A DNA stretch of 64,000 bases, taken from Pseudo-nitzschia pungens. Its lineage: Eukaryota > Bacillariophyta > Bacillariophyceae > Bacillariales > Bacillariaceae. The stretch covers positions 2,914,001 through 2,978,000 of the forward strand of contig CM074763.1 of the NCBI GenBank assembly GCA_037355855.1. Reading direction: 5' to 3'. Position 1 is the stretch's first letter. The number at the start of each line of letters is the position of its first letter. Below the pieces are notes generated by a model, which was given only the letters and a program-made list of their open reading frames with translations, ran no database searches and was not told the DNA's origin. This document shows, piece by piece, positions 12,006 through 22,373 of the stretch. The position numbers and the translations under genes are program-made.

Positions 12006-12735
12006 CAGCAAGGCAGACAAAATGCGACGCAGTATTTTGACTCGGCCGGCGGTTTGTTGAGAGTAATTTTAGTGATGGAAGGTGGAAATCATTCAGCATT
12101 CGGTGGCTTTGTGAAAGTATGGTATGAAGTCGTAATCTTACTTCGTAGAAACTTTTTTTTTAGAATTGTGAGTTACATGTCTGATGAGAGAAAGTTAACG
12201 TTTGCAACAAGGATTGCCGGTAATCTTACCATACCGGTACGTGGGCGACCATCACGACCAAAAATCTAATACGAACCGTGTTTCCTGTATTTTGTACGTA
12301 CCGGTAGACGTAACCTTTGGACTCATATTCTTTCAAGGTATGTAATGTTACGAACAATAGAGCGCAAGCCAGCCCATCTCCTGCGATTGCACAAACAATT
12401 ATGAATTCAAAAATCTTGTTCGGATGGAAACGATTTTCACTTATTTTACAGGAATACGAAGTAAGATTACGGTTCGTACTAGCATACTCGTAAGTTACTC
12501 GTCGTAGTAATCATTATTTCATTTATTTAGAAAAGCTGGAGATACGAAGTAGCTGCTAGATTGAATACAACTACTATCGAGATTCAAGATACAGAGAATT
12601 CGCAATCATTCCCACTTGGCACAGATTTTGCGAGAAGGAAGCAATTTTGGAAAGCATGGATAGAAGCACAGGTGCTCCAAGTAGTCTATAATTTTTTGCC
12701 AGTCGCAAGGCTCGTTTTGGGATCTAAAGCCGGCG
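12006..12735. other. Intergenic
   Basis: AT-rich spacer between GH20-like genes, with TACCGGTA and GTAAGATTAC words (12210-12310, 12455-12500). No coding signal seen. Confidence 0.5.
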
Positions 12736-14496
12736 ATGAGGAACTTCCATAGGAATCCGCCGCCGTTCTCGGCATCGGGAGGACATTCACTGCCCAGTCG
12801 CAGGAGACGACTCTTTCCAGCACGGCGCATCTTCCAATTCTTCGTGATTTTGGTAGTTTCGGCCCTCTTGACAAGTTTGTGGCTTATGGTGCGCCTGGAG
12901 GCTGTTTATGACGCACACGTTGTTGTTCAACTGGAGGAAGGACAGCAATTTCGAAGACAACCAGAGCGGATCACTTCTTCCAATGAGGTTCGGATGTACA
13001 GGGAAGAGCGACAACTACTGCAGCCCATGGCGCAACATCCACTCGAGGCGAAACCGAGTTCGATTTTTGTCGACCATGGAGCGTCTCCGCAATCGGCATC
13101 AAATCGATGGGGGATCCGAAACAAACAGGTCTCCAAAAAGCCAGGCTCAACGACACTGCCGGACCTTGAGGGAACCACGAATTTACCGCCATCGCAGTTG
13201 TTCCCTTCTCTTCCATCCTCGCTAGACTATCTCGGAGTCATGATCGATGGCGGTCGCCATTACTTTCCATTGCAGTGGCTTTATAAACAACTCCAGCATA
13301 TCAACGATCTAGGATACAATTACATTCACTTTCGCTTGACGGACGATCAGAACTTCATCCTCGACCTTGACATACCGAACGATGGCGATTCCACAAGTAG
13401 CAGCAACCGATTCGCCGGAACAAGCTTGGCCTTTGTCGCTCGTCAGGAACAAGAACTGGAACATCTATTGAATTTTACCCATCGCGTCAAGAGCCAAAAA
13501 AATAGTGCTTCCGGGGAGGAAGGGAAAGGTCAAAGGTTGTACTATCAAGCGGAAGAACTCTTAGAATTCGTCAGATATGCCAAAACGACATACAACATCA
13601 CTGTCGTTCCCGAAGTCAACATTCCTGGTCACGCAGGTTCGTGGGGAGCCAACGTAGCATTTCCAGATCTCGTCGTTGCCTGTCCCAAATACGCGTGTAG
13701 CGAGGGCTATGGCATACCACTCAATCTGACACATCCTGCGTTGCCGATAATCCTGAAACAGGTTCTGGCGCAAGTGGTAGAGATTTTCGACTATCCCCCC
13801 TTTCTCCACCTGGGAGGAGACGAATTGCACATATCGCGCCCCTGCTTGGAGGAAGCCGGCATAGAAAATGCCTCATCATGGTTGATGACAGACGTCGAGC
13901 GCTTTGAAGAAGAAATACTGAAACCCATAGTCGAAGACCTCGGTTATGGACCCCATCAGATTTTGCGTTGGGAAACAAAGTACCAGCAGCAGAAAACAGA
14001 GGCACAACCATTTCGATTTGGCGGGATAACTCATTATTGGGAATCTACTCCATCGCAGCTAAACAGCAAAGATGGAGATGCAGCTCCCTTTGTGGCTTCA
14101 ACTGGATTGTATCTAGATGTATTGGGAAACAATAAACGGATCTACGGCTTCGGTGAGTTTGAAGTCGCAAAGCAACTGATCTCCGGATCGAGGTCGAATC
14201 CACCATTTGCCATCGTGGCGGGGACCTTTGAGTTAGGGACGGAGTTTTGGGACGACCGCAACGTGTTAGGGAGACTCCTCGCCATTCGCATGGGCGTTGC
14301 AGCGTCGGTCACGGGGATTCCGGGAACACTGAACGACTTCAAGACACAGTACGCTGCAAACTGCCAATCAATCTTTCGCGGCTCCGAATTTGATTCCATG
14401 TGCAAAAGTTCGGGTTGGCCTCGTCTAGATGATCGTAGCTACCAAACCAAGTGGAAGCGAGTTTGGAAGGAATGGAAAATTGGAGTGTGCGAGTAA
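12736..14496 (+). CDS. Membrane-anchored beta-N-acetylhexosaminidase (GH20)
   Basis: A 586-residue GH20 enzyme expected to remove terminal N-acetylhexosamine from glycans by substrate-assisted catalysis. A basic N-terminus and one membrane span (about 32-53) suggest a type II anchor in the secretory pathway, facing the lumen. GH20 landmarks appear in order: Gly-Val-Met-Ile-Asp-Gly-Gly-Arg-His (167-175), Thr-Asp-Asp-Gln (202-205), Pro-Glu-Val-Asn-Ile-Pro-Gly-His (292-299), Cys-X4-Cys (316-321) and the catalytic His-Leu-Gly-Gly-Asp-Glu with D362/E363. This is the only copy in the cluster with the full canonical motif, so it is the best candidate for an active enzyme. It ends 50 bases before the next paralogue. 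The stop overlaps a GTAAGT (14493-14498), but the next gene has its own signal peptide, so I do not join them. Confidence 0.85.
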   Translation: MRNFHRNPPPFSASGGHSLPSRRRRLFPARRIFQFFVILVVSALLTSLWLMVRLEAVYDAHVVVQLEEGQQFRRQPERITSSNEVRMYREERQLLQPMAQHPLEAKPSSIFVDHGASPQSASNRWGIRNKQVSKKPGSTTLPDLEGTTNLPPSQLFPSLPSSLDYLGVMIDGGRHYFPLQWLYKQLQHINDLGYNYIHFRLTDDQNFILDLDIPNDGDSTSSSNRFAGTSLAFVARQEQELEHLLNFTHRVKSQKNSASGEEGKGQRLYYQAEELLEFVRYAKTTYNITVVPEVNIPGHAGSWGANVAFPDLVVACPKYACSEGYGIPLNLTHPALPIILKQVLAQVVEIFDYPPFLHLGGDELHISRPCLEEAGIENASSWLMTDVERFEEEILKPIVEDLGYGPHQILRWETKYQQQKTEAQPFRFGGITHYWESTPSQLNSKDGDAAPFVASTGLYLDVLGNNKRIYGFGEFEVAKQLISGSRSNPPFAIVAGTFELGTEFWDDRNVLGRLLAIRMGVAASVTGIPGTLNDFKTQYAANCQSIFRGSEFDSMCKSSGWPRLDDRSYQTKWKRVWKEWKIGVCE

Positions 14497-14546
14497 GTTT
14501 GTTGCCGAATGGAATTGAATGGTGTTGCTAGCTAGCTTGATGGTGA

Positions 14547-15929
14547 ATGGAATATTTACGATCATTTCTAATTTCGTTTGCCATTTCATTGTTTCCATGT
14601 TTTGCGTATTCCTATGAAAATCAACCGATTCCGTCAATTCCAAGTGGGTTGACATATCCTGAGCAATCAACTCACATTTATCCCTCCATTTTGAATACGG
14701 AAATGCAACGAACGGCAAATGAATATTTTTGGGAAAGTGTTCTCTCGTTTGGCACTAACAAAAGGAAGCTTAACAACACTATGACCAAATCGAAGACTAA
14801 CAGCAGCATACAAAATGTTGGCATTGTGGTAAATCTAATGCAAAACTCGATGTCCCTGCGAGAGTTTTTTGAACTGCTTCACATGATTGAACCTCTTGGC
14901 ATAAATCTCATTCAACTGCAGCTTTCAGATGATTTGGGACAAGCTGTCGAATACGATTCTATACCCGGGATAGGTCACCTTTTTTTGCAGTCTTCAAACC
15001 AGACTCACGAGAGGATTGTAGATGGTCTTTACGATCGCCAGAGTTTAGAACAAATGGTGGCTTGGGCCCAGCAAGTCGGCATTCGGTTGGTACCTGAAAT
15101 CAGCTTAGCAACCATCGGAGGCGGCTGGTTCAAGGCTGGAATGTTGATGGATTGCCCACAGGTATTGTGTCAAAAGGGTCGGGCCATTGCCTTGGACGTG
15201 ATCGACAAAATCGAAAGTGTGATGCCGGTTGCAATGGCTGTGATCGCGGAAATACGAGATATATTCTCGCTGTCTTCGTTGAACCAATTCTTCCATTTGG
15301 GATTCGACGAACGAGAGTTGGCTATAGGTGGATGTTTTGCGGAAGCTGGACACAGTCCCTCCCGAGCACACGAGGCCTTACATGACTTCGAAAGGAAATT
15401 ATGTAGTGCTCTTTCCCTCCTTGGAATCGACCAGAAGAACACACTACGATGGCGCAACGACGAAAAGATAGACTATGATGATCGGACTGGGCTGATTACT
15501 CACTACATCGACCCAGACGATTTTACCGAGGACGTTGTTCATGGAACGAAATCTGCTCGGGTCTTTGGAACTGTTCGAATCGCCGACGAAATGACACCAT
15601 GGGAAGTATACCAAGAAACTCGACTTTGGAGTGGATCATCGCCAACTCCGTTTGGTCTGGTTGCGAAGGGAAGTGATGGACAAATACCAGATCTCAATCA
15701 ATTGGTCGCATTTGTGATGGCACTCAAGAACGAGTTACACACCATCTCACAAGAAGACTTTAACACAGAGTTTGAGATCATGTGCGGTAGAGTCAAGTGT
15801 ACGGACGCTACAGGACGTTTGGATAGGGTCCTTGTTAAGCGATCAGTATCCGAGGACCAGCTTTTGAGGAAAATATGTACAGAGCGGACGGCTAATGTTA
15901 CGACGATGAGGTCGAGGGCATTTCTTTAG
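14547..15929 (+). CDS. Secreted GH20-like paralogue
   Basis: A 460-residue protein with a clean signal peptide (about 1-22, cut near Ala-Tyr-Ser) and a GH20-like barrel. It aligns with the second domain of the gene at 8644 (shared Trp-Glu/Ser-Val-Tyr-X-Glu-Thr-Arg and Met/Val-Asp-Cys-Pro segments) and more weakly with the gene at 12736. The catalytic pair is kept as His-Leu-Gly-Phe-Asp-Glu (250-255), with Phe where the family usually has Gly. The substrate-binding Arg-His after the first strand is replaced (Val-Asn-Leu-Met-Gln), so activity or specificity is probably changed. The 50-base gap to the previous gene is very short for a eukaryote; read-through or shared transcripts are possible. 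The first in-frame ATG follows an in-frame TGA, fixing the start. Confidence 0.8.
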   Translation: MEYLRSFLISFAISLFPCFAYSYENQPIPSIPSGLTYPEQSTHIYPSILNTEMQRTANEYFWESVLSFGTNKRKLNNTMTKSKTNSSIQNVGIVVNLMQNSMSLREFFELLHMIEPLGINLIQLQLSDDLGQAVEYDSIPGIGHLFLQSSNQTHERIVDGLYDRQSLEQMVAWAQQVGIRLVPEISLATIGGGWFKAGMLMDCPQVLCQKGRAIALDVIDKIESVMPVAMAVIAEIRDIFSLSSLNQFFHLGFDERELAIGGCFAEAGHSPSRAHEALHDFERKLCSALSLLGIDQKNTLRWRNDEKIDYDDRTGLITHYIDPDDFTEDVVHGTKSARVFGTVRIADEMTPWEVYQETRLWSGSSPTPFGLVAKGSDGQIPDLNQLVAFVMALKNELHTISQEDFNTEFEIMCGRVKCTDATGRLDRVLVKRSVSEDQLLRKICTERTANVTTMRSRAFL

Positions 15930-16908
15930 GGAGCGAGAGCAGAATCAATGTTTTTCTCGCGGAAAGCTCAGTCATTGCAGCATCTTGTGCGACCACGTTT
16001 GCGAACAGAGCTGACTGACTCAAGATCATCACCCATGACCTCGTCATGAGATGCCCTCAAAATGTACGGTATGTGAAAGTAATGGTTCTTAGTGATTCAC
16101 AGGTTGAAAATGCGATTATTTTCCTCAACAGGTACACGTACCGGTACCCTGAGTATGTGGTAAAGAACAATTCAAAAATGAGTCTGGAATCATACTGGGT
16201 GCTGGTGACCGAAGGTAGAATTAGATGTGATTGTCATCAACGACCACAAAGTAGAAAAGACAAAATCAGTCTACACATTCCACGTTTTCTAAAGTTAATG
16301 TCAAGAAGAAGGAAAGGATAGAATTGCAATCCAGCCAAACTACAGTATCTTTTTTGTCTTTACTTCGTAATCATTTTGAATTGATCAAAATCATGACCTT
16401 TCTCTTGTAAAAATTAAAAACTTTATTACTCATACCTTTCATTGAACGTTCACGTACGTACATACTTCGTACTTCCGATTCTTCATTTTTCAATTTTGAT
16501 CCCTTCGACTAAATGACGCGACCTTCCATCATTGTCTGCGAGACAATGTAAAGACATATGCCCCTCGATACGTCATGAGCTTTTTGGTCAATCAAACTGA
16601 CGATTGAGATTGTGATTTTGAAATCAATCACTCGCTCGCCAATCGTTACCGCAGAGCTTTGATGCTGCCCGACGGCAAATCACCATCAGATGATAAATAT
16701 GGGTGTCTGGATAAGGTTACTTGTGGTGTCTCTGAACAAATTAAAGTCAACCGATCAACCATACCGTATATCGGGCACTACTAGTCCGCTAGACCAAGCT
16801 GCTCCAAGGGATCCACGGCCGTTTGCCACATGAATAGCCATTGACACACCATACTAGTGAGGGAATCATTGAACGAATCTACTCATTGAAGGAAAGCAAA
16901 CGAAGAGT
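15930..16908. other. Intergenic
   Basis: About 1 kb, AT-rich, between the GH20-like gene and the kinase. A short open frame at 16046-16321 has no domain and I do not call it. Confidence 0.5.
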
Positions 16909-19693
16909 ATGAGTGGGAACCACCTCATCTCACGAATACCCAAGTTGGGGGGAACGCGACAATTACCTTATGCGGTCCTCGCCGTGGCTGCTACCTCAGT
17001 GGTAGGCATTTTATCAGCCAAGAATAGCAAGGATTCAATCAAAGAAGAGGAGGATGCTTCGCAACCGAGCAGCCGTGTTGCCGAGAGGCAGAACAAACAA
17101 ACCGGTGAAAGATCGAAAGCATTAGAATCGTTATATCAGAACATCCGCAACAACCTGCCCACATCCAATCAAATCCATGCCATGGCTCCCCTTGAAAATT
17201 CAACAGCGACTTCTGCCTGCCTGTGCGAACGACGAACGCAACAGGTTCCCGGAAACGACCCCGACAATTTTGATTTCAAGGCAGCCATAAGCCATCCCAT
17301 GAGCGGAAAGCCCCAATCCGTCTTGACCCAGGACAAAAACACGGCCCTCGTGCGCAAGCACAGGACTCTGCGTCTGCTGGACAAATACAAGACCCAGACG
17401 TCGGTTGAGTCGAAATACGACTGGAACAAGGAAAAGATGGTTGGTGAGGGTGCCTACTCAAAAGTCTACAGAGCTGTTTCCAAAGACTCCGGCGAGCAAG
17501 TGGCGCTGAAAAACATTTCGAAAAAGTACACTGATTCCCAATACTTCCAACAAGAAGTGGAGGCCATGCTTTATATTCAAGAAAAGGGAGGTCATCCCCA
17601 CGTCATTACCCTGCACGAACATTTCGAGGACGGTGATTCCTACATTCTGATTTTGGATTTCATTCAAGGCGGTGAGCTCTTTGATCACTTGATCGAGATG
17701 GGGGCGTATTCTGAGATGGATGCCTCTCGAATTGTTCGGGAAGTTGCATCTGCCCTTTTGTATTTGCACGGGATTGGCTTGGTGCATGCTGATCTCAAAC
17801 CGGAGGTAGGTAGTTTTTTTCTCGTGTTTTCTGTTGCGTTGCGTTGTGGTTCACCATGAGATGAAACTCTTGCGTGAAAAACAATTCAGACGATGATAAC
17901 TTTCGACAAGAGACAGTGTTCGTCGAAATGACTATGAGTGGCTTAACGCTCATGACGTTGTTGATTTGCCTCGATACTCCCTACATACATCTAGAATGTT
18001 TTGTTGACTACAACGCGACGAGGAGATTCTGTAGTCAAGGTGGCAGATTTCGGAACTGCCGTATTTGTAGGGAACGATAGCGAAACGACCGTAACAAGCA
18101 AAAAGAAACTGAAACCGGAACCTGTCTTCGGGGCTCCAACACCTGCGTACTCTCCGCCAGAATCCATCCTCAGGACAGTGCCCATACAACCCTCCATGGA
18201 TATGTGGTCGCTCGGGGTTATCTTGTTCATTATGCTCACTGGTTGTCATCCCTACGATGTCAGCGGAGAATCCACTGACGAGGAGATTGAAAATCGCATC
18301 AAGTCTGACAAATATCAAATACCCATCAATGATCCCGAAATATCCGGGCATATATCGAGGAGTGCCAAGGATCTGATAACCAAACTCATGAATCGTGATC
18401 CAAAGAAACGTTTATCTGCCTACCAAATGCTCCAGCACCCATGGGTCAGAGGAGAAACAGCTACAACAGCCATTATCCAAGGAAGTGATCAACGTCTTTC
18501 GAAATTCCGGGTATTCAAATCGCGACTCCAAGCGAAGTTTTTTGAGAATGCCATCCTGTTGAGTGACATGAGCAATGATGCGGATGCAAACACCAAGCGC
18601 AAAACAAGTCTGATCGAGCGATCCTTCAAGGCGTTTGATTCGAACCAAGACGGCCATGTGTCTGCAAAAGAAATATTGGGAACAGACGAAGATAATATAG
18701 AAGAAATTGTCGAAGGAGGGGGACCCGCCATCAACATTTCCGATTACGAAAATTTGCTCAGTGAAAACATGGAAAATATGTACTTCGCGGCCGGACACAC
18801 AATCTATGATGAAGGCCAACAGGGTCACGAGATGTACTTTTTGGAGAGTGGAGCGGTGGAAGTTATCGCCGATGGAACAAGGGCGGTACGGACAAGTGGA
18901 GACTTTTTTGGAGAGGGTGCTTTGCTGCATCCCAGAAATGTTCGGTCGGCTACGGTGCGATGTTTGACTCCTGTTCATGCACTAAAGATTAGCCAGGAAT
19001 ATTTTGAAAAGTACATTGCCTCATCGGGATCTGGATTATACCTGACACTGAAAGAAAAGGACAAGATCCGGAAGCGTAATCGCGCCAAGACCATTCTTCG
19101 TATGCAGGCGGGCTTGAAGACCGCAGCTAAGCCGTGCAAGTCAAAATTCTACAAGCAGGGGGAGGAGGGCGATACCATGTGGATCTTGGAAAAGGGAAAG
19201 GTCGATGTGCAGGTTGCTGACGGCAATGCGGTGTTTTCAGTGTATCCCGGAAATATTTTTGGTGAGCACGCTGTCATCACTGGCAAGAATCGGAACTTGC
19301 GATGCTGTGTGCGTCTCCAAGGAAGGTTGCGTAGCTCAGGCGCTGCAGGGAAGGGAATTTCGAAAGCTACTGGCATCGTCCACGAGCGTACAGGACTCTC
19401 TCAAGGAATTGTACCTGAGACGGGAGTTCAAAAAGGCTATTGTGATGAGGATGCGAAAAAACTTTCCCTACGACGATCCGGAAGAGGCCTTCGCAGCTGC
19501 AGACGAAGAACACGTAGGACGTTTGAACAAGGAGAACGTTTCGAAGCTCATGAGAGAAATGAATCCAGACTTTACGGATGAAGAAGTGGAAGGCGTCATA
19601 CACGCCTTGAACCTTACCGGATCGGGGAGTGTAACCTTTGAGGAGATGAAAAAGGCGCTGGTGGGTGATTTAAGGACTGCTGCTTCCATGTAA
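16909..19693 (+). CDS. Protein kinase with EF-hands and two cNMP-binding domains
   Basis: Two exons: 16909-17805 and 17995-19693, with a 189-base GT-AG intron between Pro-Glu and Asn of the catalytic loop (phase 0). About 864 residues if one extra base near 19297-19298 is passed. In order: a short hydrophobic N-terminal segment (20-36); a CDPK/CaMK-like kinase with Gly loop 179-186, Lys201, catalytic loop His-Ala-Asp-Leu-Lys-Pro-Glu-Asn (293-300), Asp-Phe-Gly and a Pro-Pro-Glu in place of Ala-Pro-Glu; an EF-hand loop (Asp-Ser-Asn-Gln-Asp-Gly, near 18640); a cyclic-nucleotide domain with Phe-Gly-Glu and Arg-Ser-Ala (18905-18960); a second such domain (19140-19350); and two C-terminal EF-hand-like helices. 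The HRD Arg is Ala, so it is a non-RD kinase. It probably integrates Ca2+ and cyclic nucleotide signals. The last 130 residues lie in the shifted frame. Confidence 0.85.
17806..17994 (+). other. Kinase intron (GT-AG)
   Basis: Donor GTAGGT at 17806 and acceptor TCTAG ending at 17994. Joining the flanks restores the Lys-Pro-Glu-Asn catalytic loop without a gap, which fixes both sites. Confidence 0.9.
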
Positions 19694-20688
19694 TCAAAGT
19701 TAACGGATACGCATGTTTATTTCTTGGTTGACTTCGCACGACTCCTTGGTTCTGCAAAGGAGCGCTAGCCGTAGTGGCATAACACATCAGTATTTCCGAG
19801 ATAAAAGAAGAAAATCACCATGACTAAGAATATTTGGCATGCCAACTCAAAACATTTATTCGTTGATGAACTCGTTAAGTTCGGGTACAGTGAAACTCAG
19901 CACGTAAATTGTAGCTGTAACACAGAACCGAACACCGTAGATCGATAATCTTCCAATGATTGAGAGGTGAGACTATCGCACCATCATGACCCATGCCATA
20001 AATTGCAAGGCGTGCCAAGCACTTATGAGGACACAAAGGATCGTTGAGGTCCCGTGCCAGCAAAAGTCAACTGAAAAAACATGACCGTGAATGCAGTACA
20101 TGAGTACCGGACTATCCACTACAGTATGATTGAAACAGGACGATCGAGATGGTCTGAGTTTTCCTTGTTCCTTTGAGCATTTTGTGGCAATAGCTACATC
20201 TAGTTTCGATGTCACCTCCCCGTACTTAAGTATCCGTAATAAGCGGTGTCTATCTAGTTGCCTACTTTCCTGGCCTCTCCGTAAGCCTCAAAGTGAGCTC
20301 TATCACCGGGATCATTTGCGAACTGAGTCCAGTTGTGGAAGAGGTTGTGTGAGAACAAATATATCAGACCCTAGGGAAAGTGTGTGAAAATGCGTCTAGT
20401 GACTGTTGTACTATTCTTAGCTGTCAGTCTCGACATTTCATCAGTAGTTATTGTCACCACGTCAAAGAAGTGTTGTAGTATCCTTGTTTGAACCAAAATA
20501 CATGTCAAGAGAACTTGCCGACTGCATAATGATGCACACTAATACTATGACACAAGTGGAATTCAAACGCAGTAAAATTAAAGTAAAATTTTATGCAGGC
20601 TACTAATGTTACACGAGGAATTCCATATCACCAACTTCGTTTTAGTGGTGATGCATTGTTGTTCATAATATTCCCCAATCATCCATTC
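19694..20688. other. Intergenic, convergent genes
   Basis: 3' flanks of the kinase (+) and NOP58 (-). No gene seen; short open frames on both strands lack domains. Confidence 0.5.
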
Positions 20689-22373
20689 TTAAGACATGGA
20701 TTTTTTCTTTTTCTTCTTTTTCTTTTCAGCTTTCTTTTCCTCGCTGTCATCATCTTCTGCTACTTTTCTTCTCTTCTTCTTGGGAGCTTCGTCCTCATCA
20801 TCGTCACCTCCCTTCGACTTGCGTTTGTCCTTCTTCTTTTTCTTCTTTTCTTTCTCTTCCTTAACTGGTGAGGCATCGTCCATGATCATATCACTGGAGT
20901 CGTTGTAATTGGATCCAGTTGCAGAGGTCTTGGCTGCAACTGGGTCGTACTTTGCGGTCTTCTTCGCCTTTAGATCGCCATTCGTGGCTCCGATGCTTCC
21001 TCCCTCGAGTTGCCGTAAGCGTGCCTCTACTTTCGCTCGTCCATCATATCCAACAGTCGTGTCGGCCTGTTCCGTTTGCTCGTCGCTCAAGGCATCCACA
21101 CGGATACCAAGCGCACATTTTGCCGCAAGCACACGACTGATCTTTCCTTTGTTCTTGGGTGCGGCCTGGCCAACCAAGGAGGCGTGGTAAATCAAACCGT
21201 ACTTGGGAGTATCACTCTTAGTTTTGAGCGCACGGAAAAGTGCCTTTTCGGCTCCCAAGTATTTGAACCGTGGAAGCGGGTTGCTTCGCAAGATTCATGA
21301 GGGATCCTGCGTGGGAGATGAGGCGGGCACCTACGAGCTCTCCGACCAAGACGGTAAGATTAGGGGCGATAGCATTCATTCGGTTTTTGAGGTACTCAAA
21401 GAGTTGCGCTCGATATTCCGACATGGATAAAACCTGCTCCGCCAATGCTTGGATGTTGATGATATCCAATTCGGCAATTTCCGTTCCCATACTCACTTCC
21501 GCGGCTTCTTTGACGGCGGCCTCGAGGGTTTCATCGTCCAAAATCTCACCGAGATCCGATTTGGCGTAGTTTGGTCTCATACCACACTTGAGTACCAATT
21601 TCGAGTATTGCGCGTTTTCGCTCAAGATGGCTTGGAGTTCGGGGAAATGCCAACCGTACCATTCCTTGACTCTCATGGCGTATGTGTTGATTTCCTTATC
21701 CAACTCATCCAGCAATCCTACCGCCTGAACAACCATAGTGTCAACCTTGTCGGCCGAAAACTTGAGCTTGTACCGACTTAATGAGTGGGACAAACCCAAT
21801 TGCATAGCTCTCAGGTCCTCTTTTTGCATTCCTCCGTCGGTGTCGAAAAGTTCGTCCATGTAACAACGCAATCCTCGGAACAATTCATTTGTTTTGTCAT
21901 CGGCAACAATCTTGGTTCCGTCTCCCAAAGCATCCTTCAGGGAAACACCAAGAGACTTGTCAGCTACTGCCAAAGACGATGCAGCTGCCTTTTTCAATTT
22001 CTTCTTGAGAAACGACTTGAGAGTTTTGGACACCTTACCCTCCAAGAGACTGGTAGCTGCCGTTACGGCATCGGCTGTGTCTTCGAATGGTTGAAAGCTC
22101 AACAAAGACATGTATTTTGCCGCAGTTTTGCTATCCTTAAAGAAAGTATCGTGGATATCTTCCGCGTCGGTTTTCTTGAGTTTCTTTTCATCGGAAACCT
22201 ACGGTGGCAAATTATATTGTGGTTAGAAAACTTTTGCTGTGGAACTACCAATGCGTCGAAGCCTTAAAGCATTCGATGTTTCGTTGAAGGGCAGCTGGAA
22301 TCCTCAACATAACCATTTAACAGCTCACCTTAAAAAGGGAATAACCCGCTGGAGTCTCGAACAAAACCAACAT
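20689..22373 (-). CDS. NOP58: NOP58 box C/D snoRNP core protein
   Basis: Core protein of box C/D snoRNPs, which guide 2'-O-methylation and pre-rRNA processing in the nucleolus. Exon 1 is only 15 codons (22373-22329, [10 protein letters not shown], typical of the family). A 130-base intron (22199-22328, GTGAGC to GTAG) follows, then exon 2 (22198-20689). The Nop domain is very well conserved ([19 protein letters not shown]), and the tail is Lys-rich with acidic patches as in other NOP58. About 517 residues, near the usual length. The frame breaks in the middle of the Nop domain at a GGG (21254-21256 on the plus strand). Removing one G restores Ile-Leu-Gly-Ala-Glu-Lys-Ala. In an essential gene this is more likely an assembly insertion than decay. 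Confidence 0.93.
22199..22328 (-). other. NOP58 intron 1 (GT-AG)
   Basis: Donor GTGAGC starts at 22328 and the acceptor AG is at 22200-22199 on the minus strand. The splice is phase 0 and joins the 15-codon first exon to the family's normal continuation. Confidence 0.88.

Noticed and set aside
14493..14546. Splice joining the GH20 genes at 12736 and 14547
   Set aside because: A GTAAGT donor exists, but the second gene starts with its own signal peptide directly after an in-frame TGA, so separate proteins fit better.
20593..20908. Hydrophobic plus-strand frames near 20.7 kb
   Set aside because: They are the reverse of the Lys-rich NOP58 tail (TTC/TTT runs).
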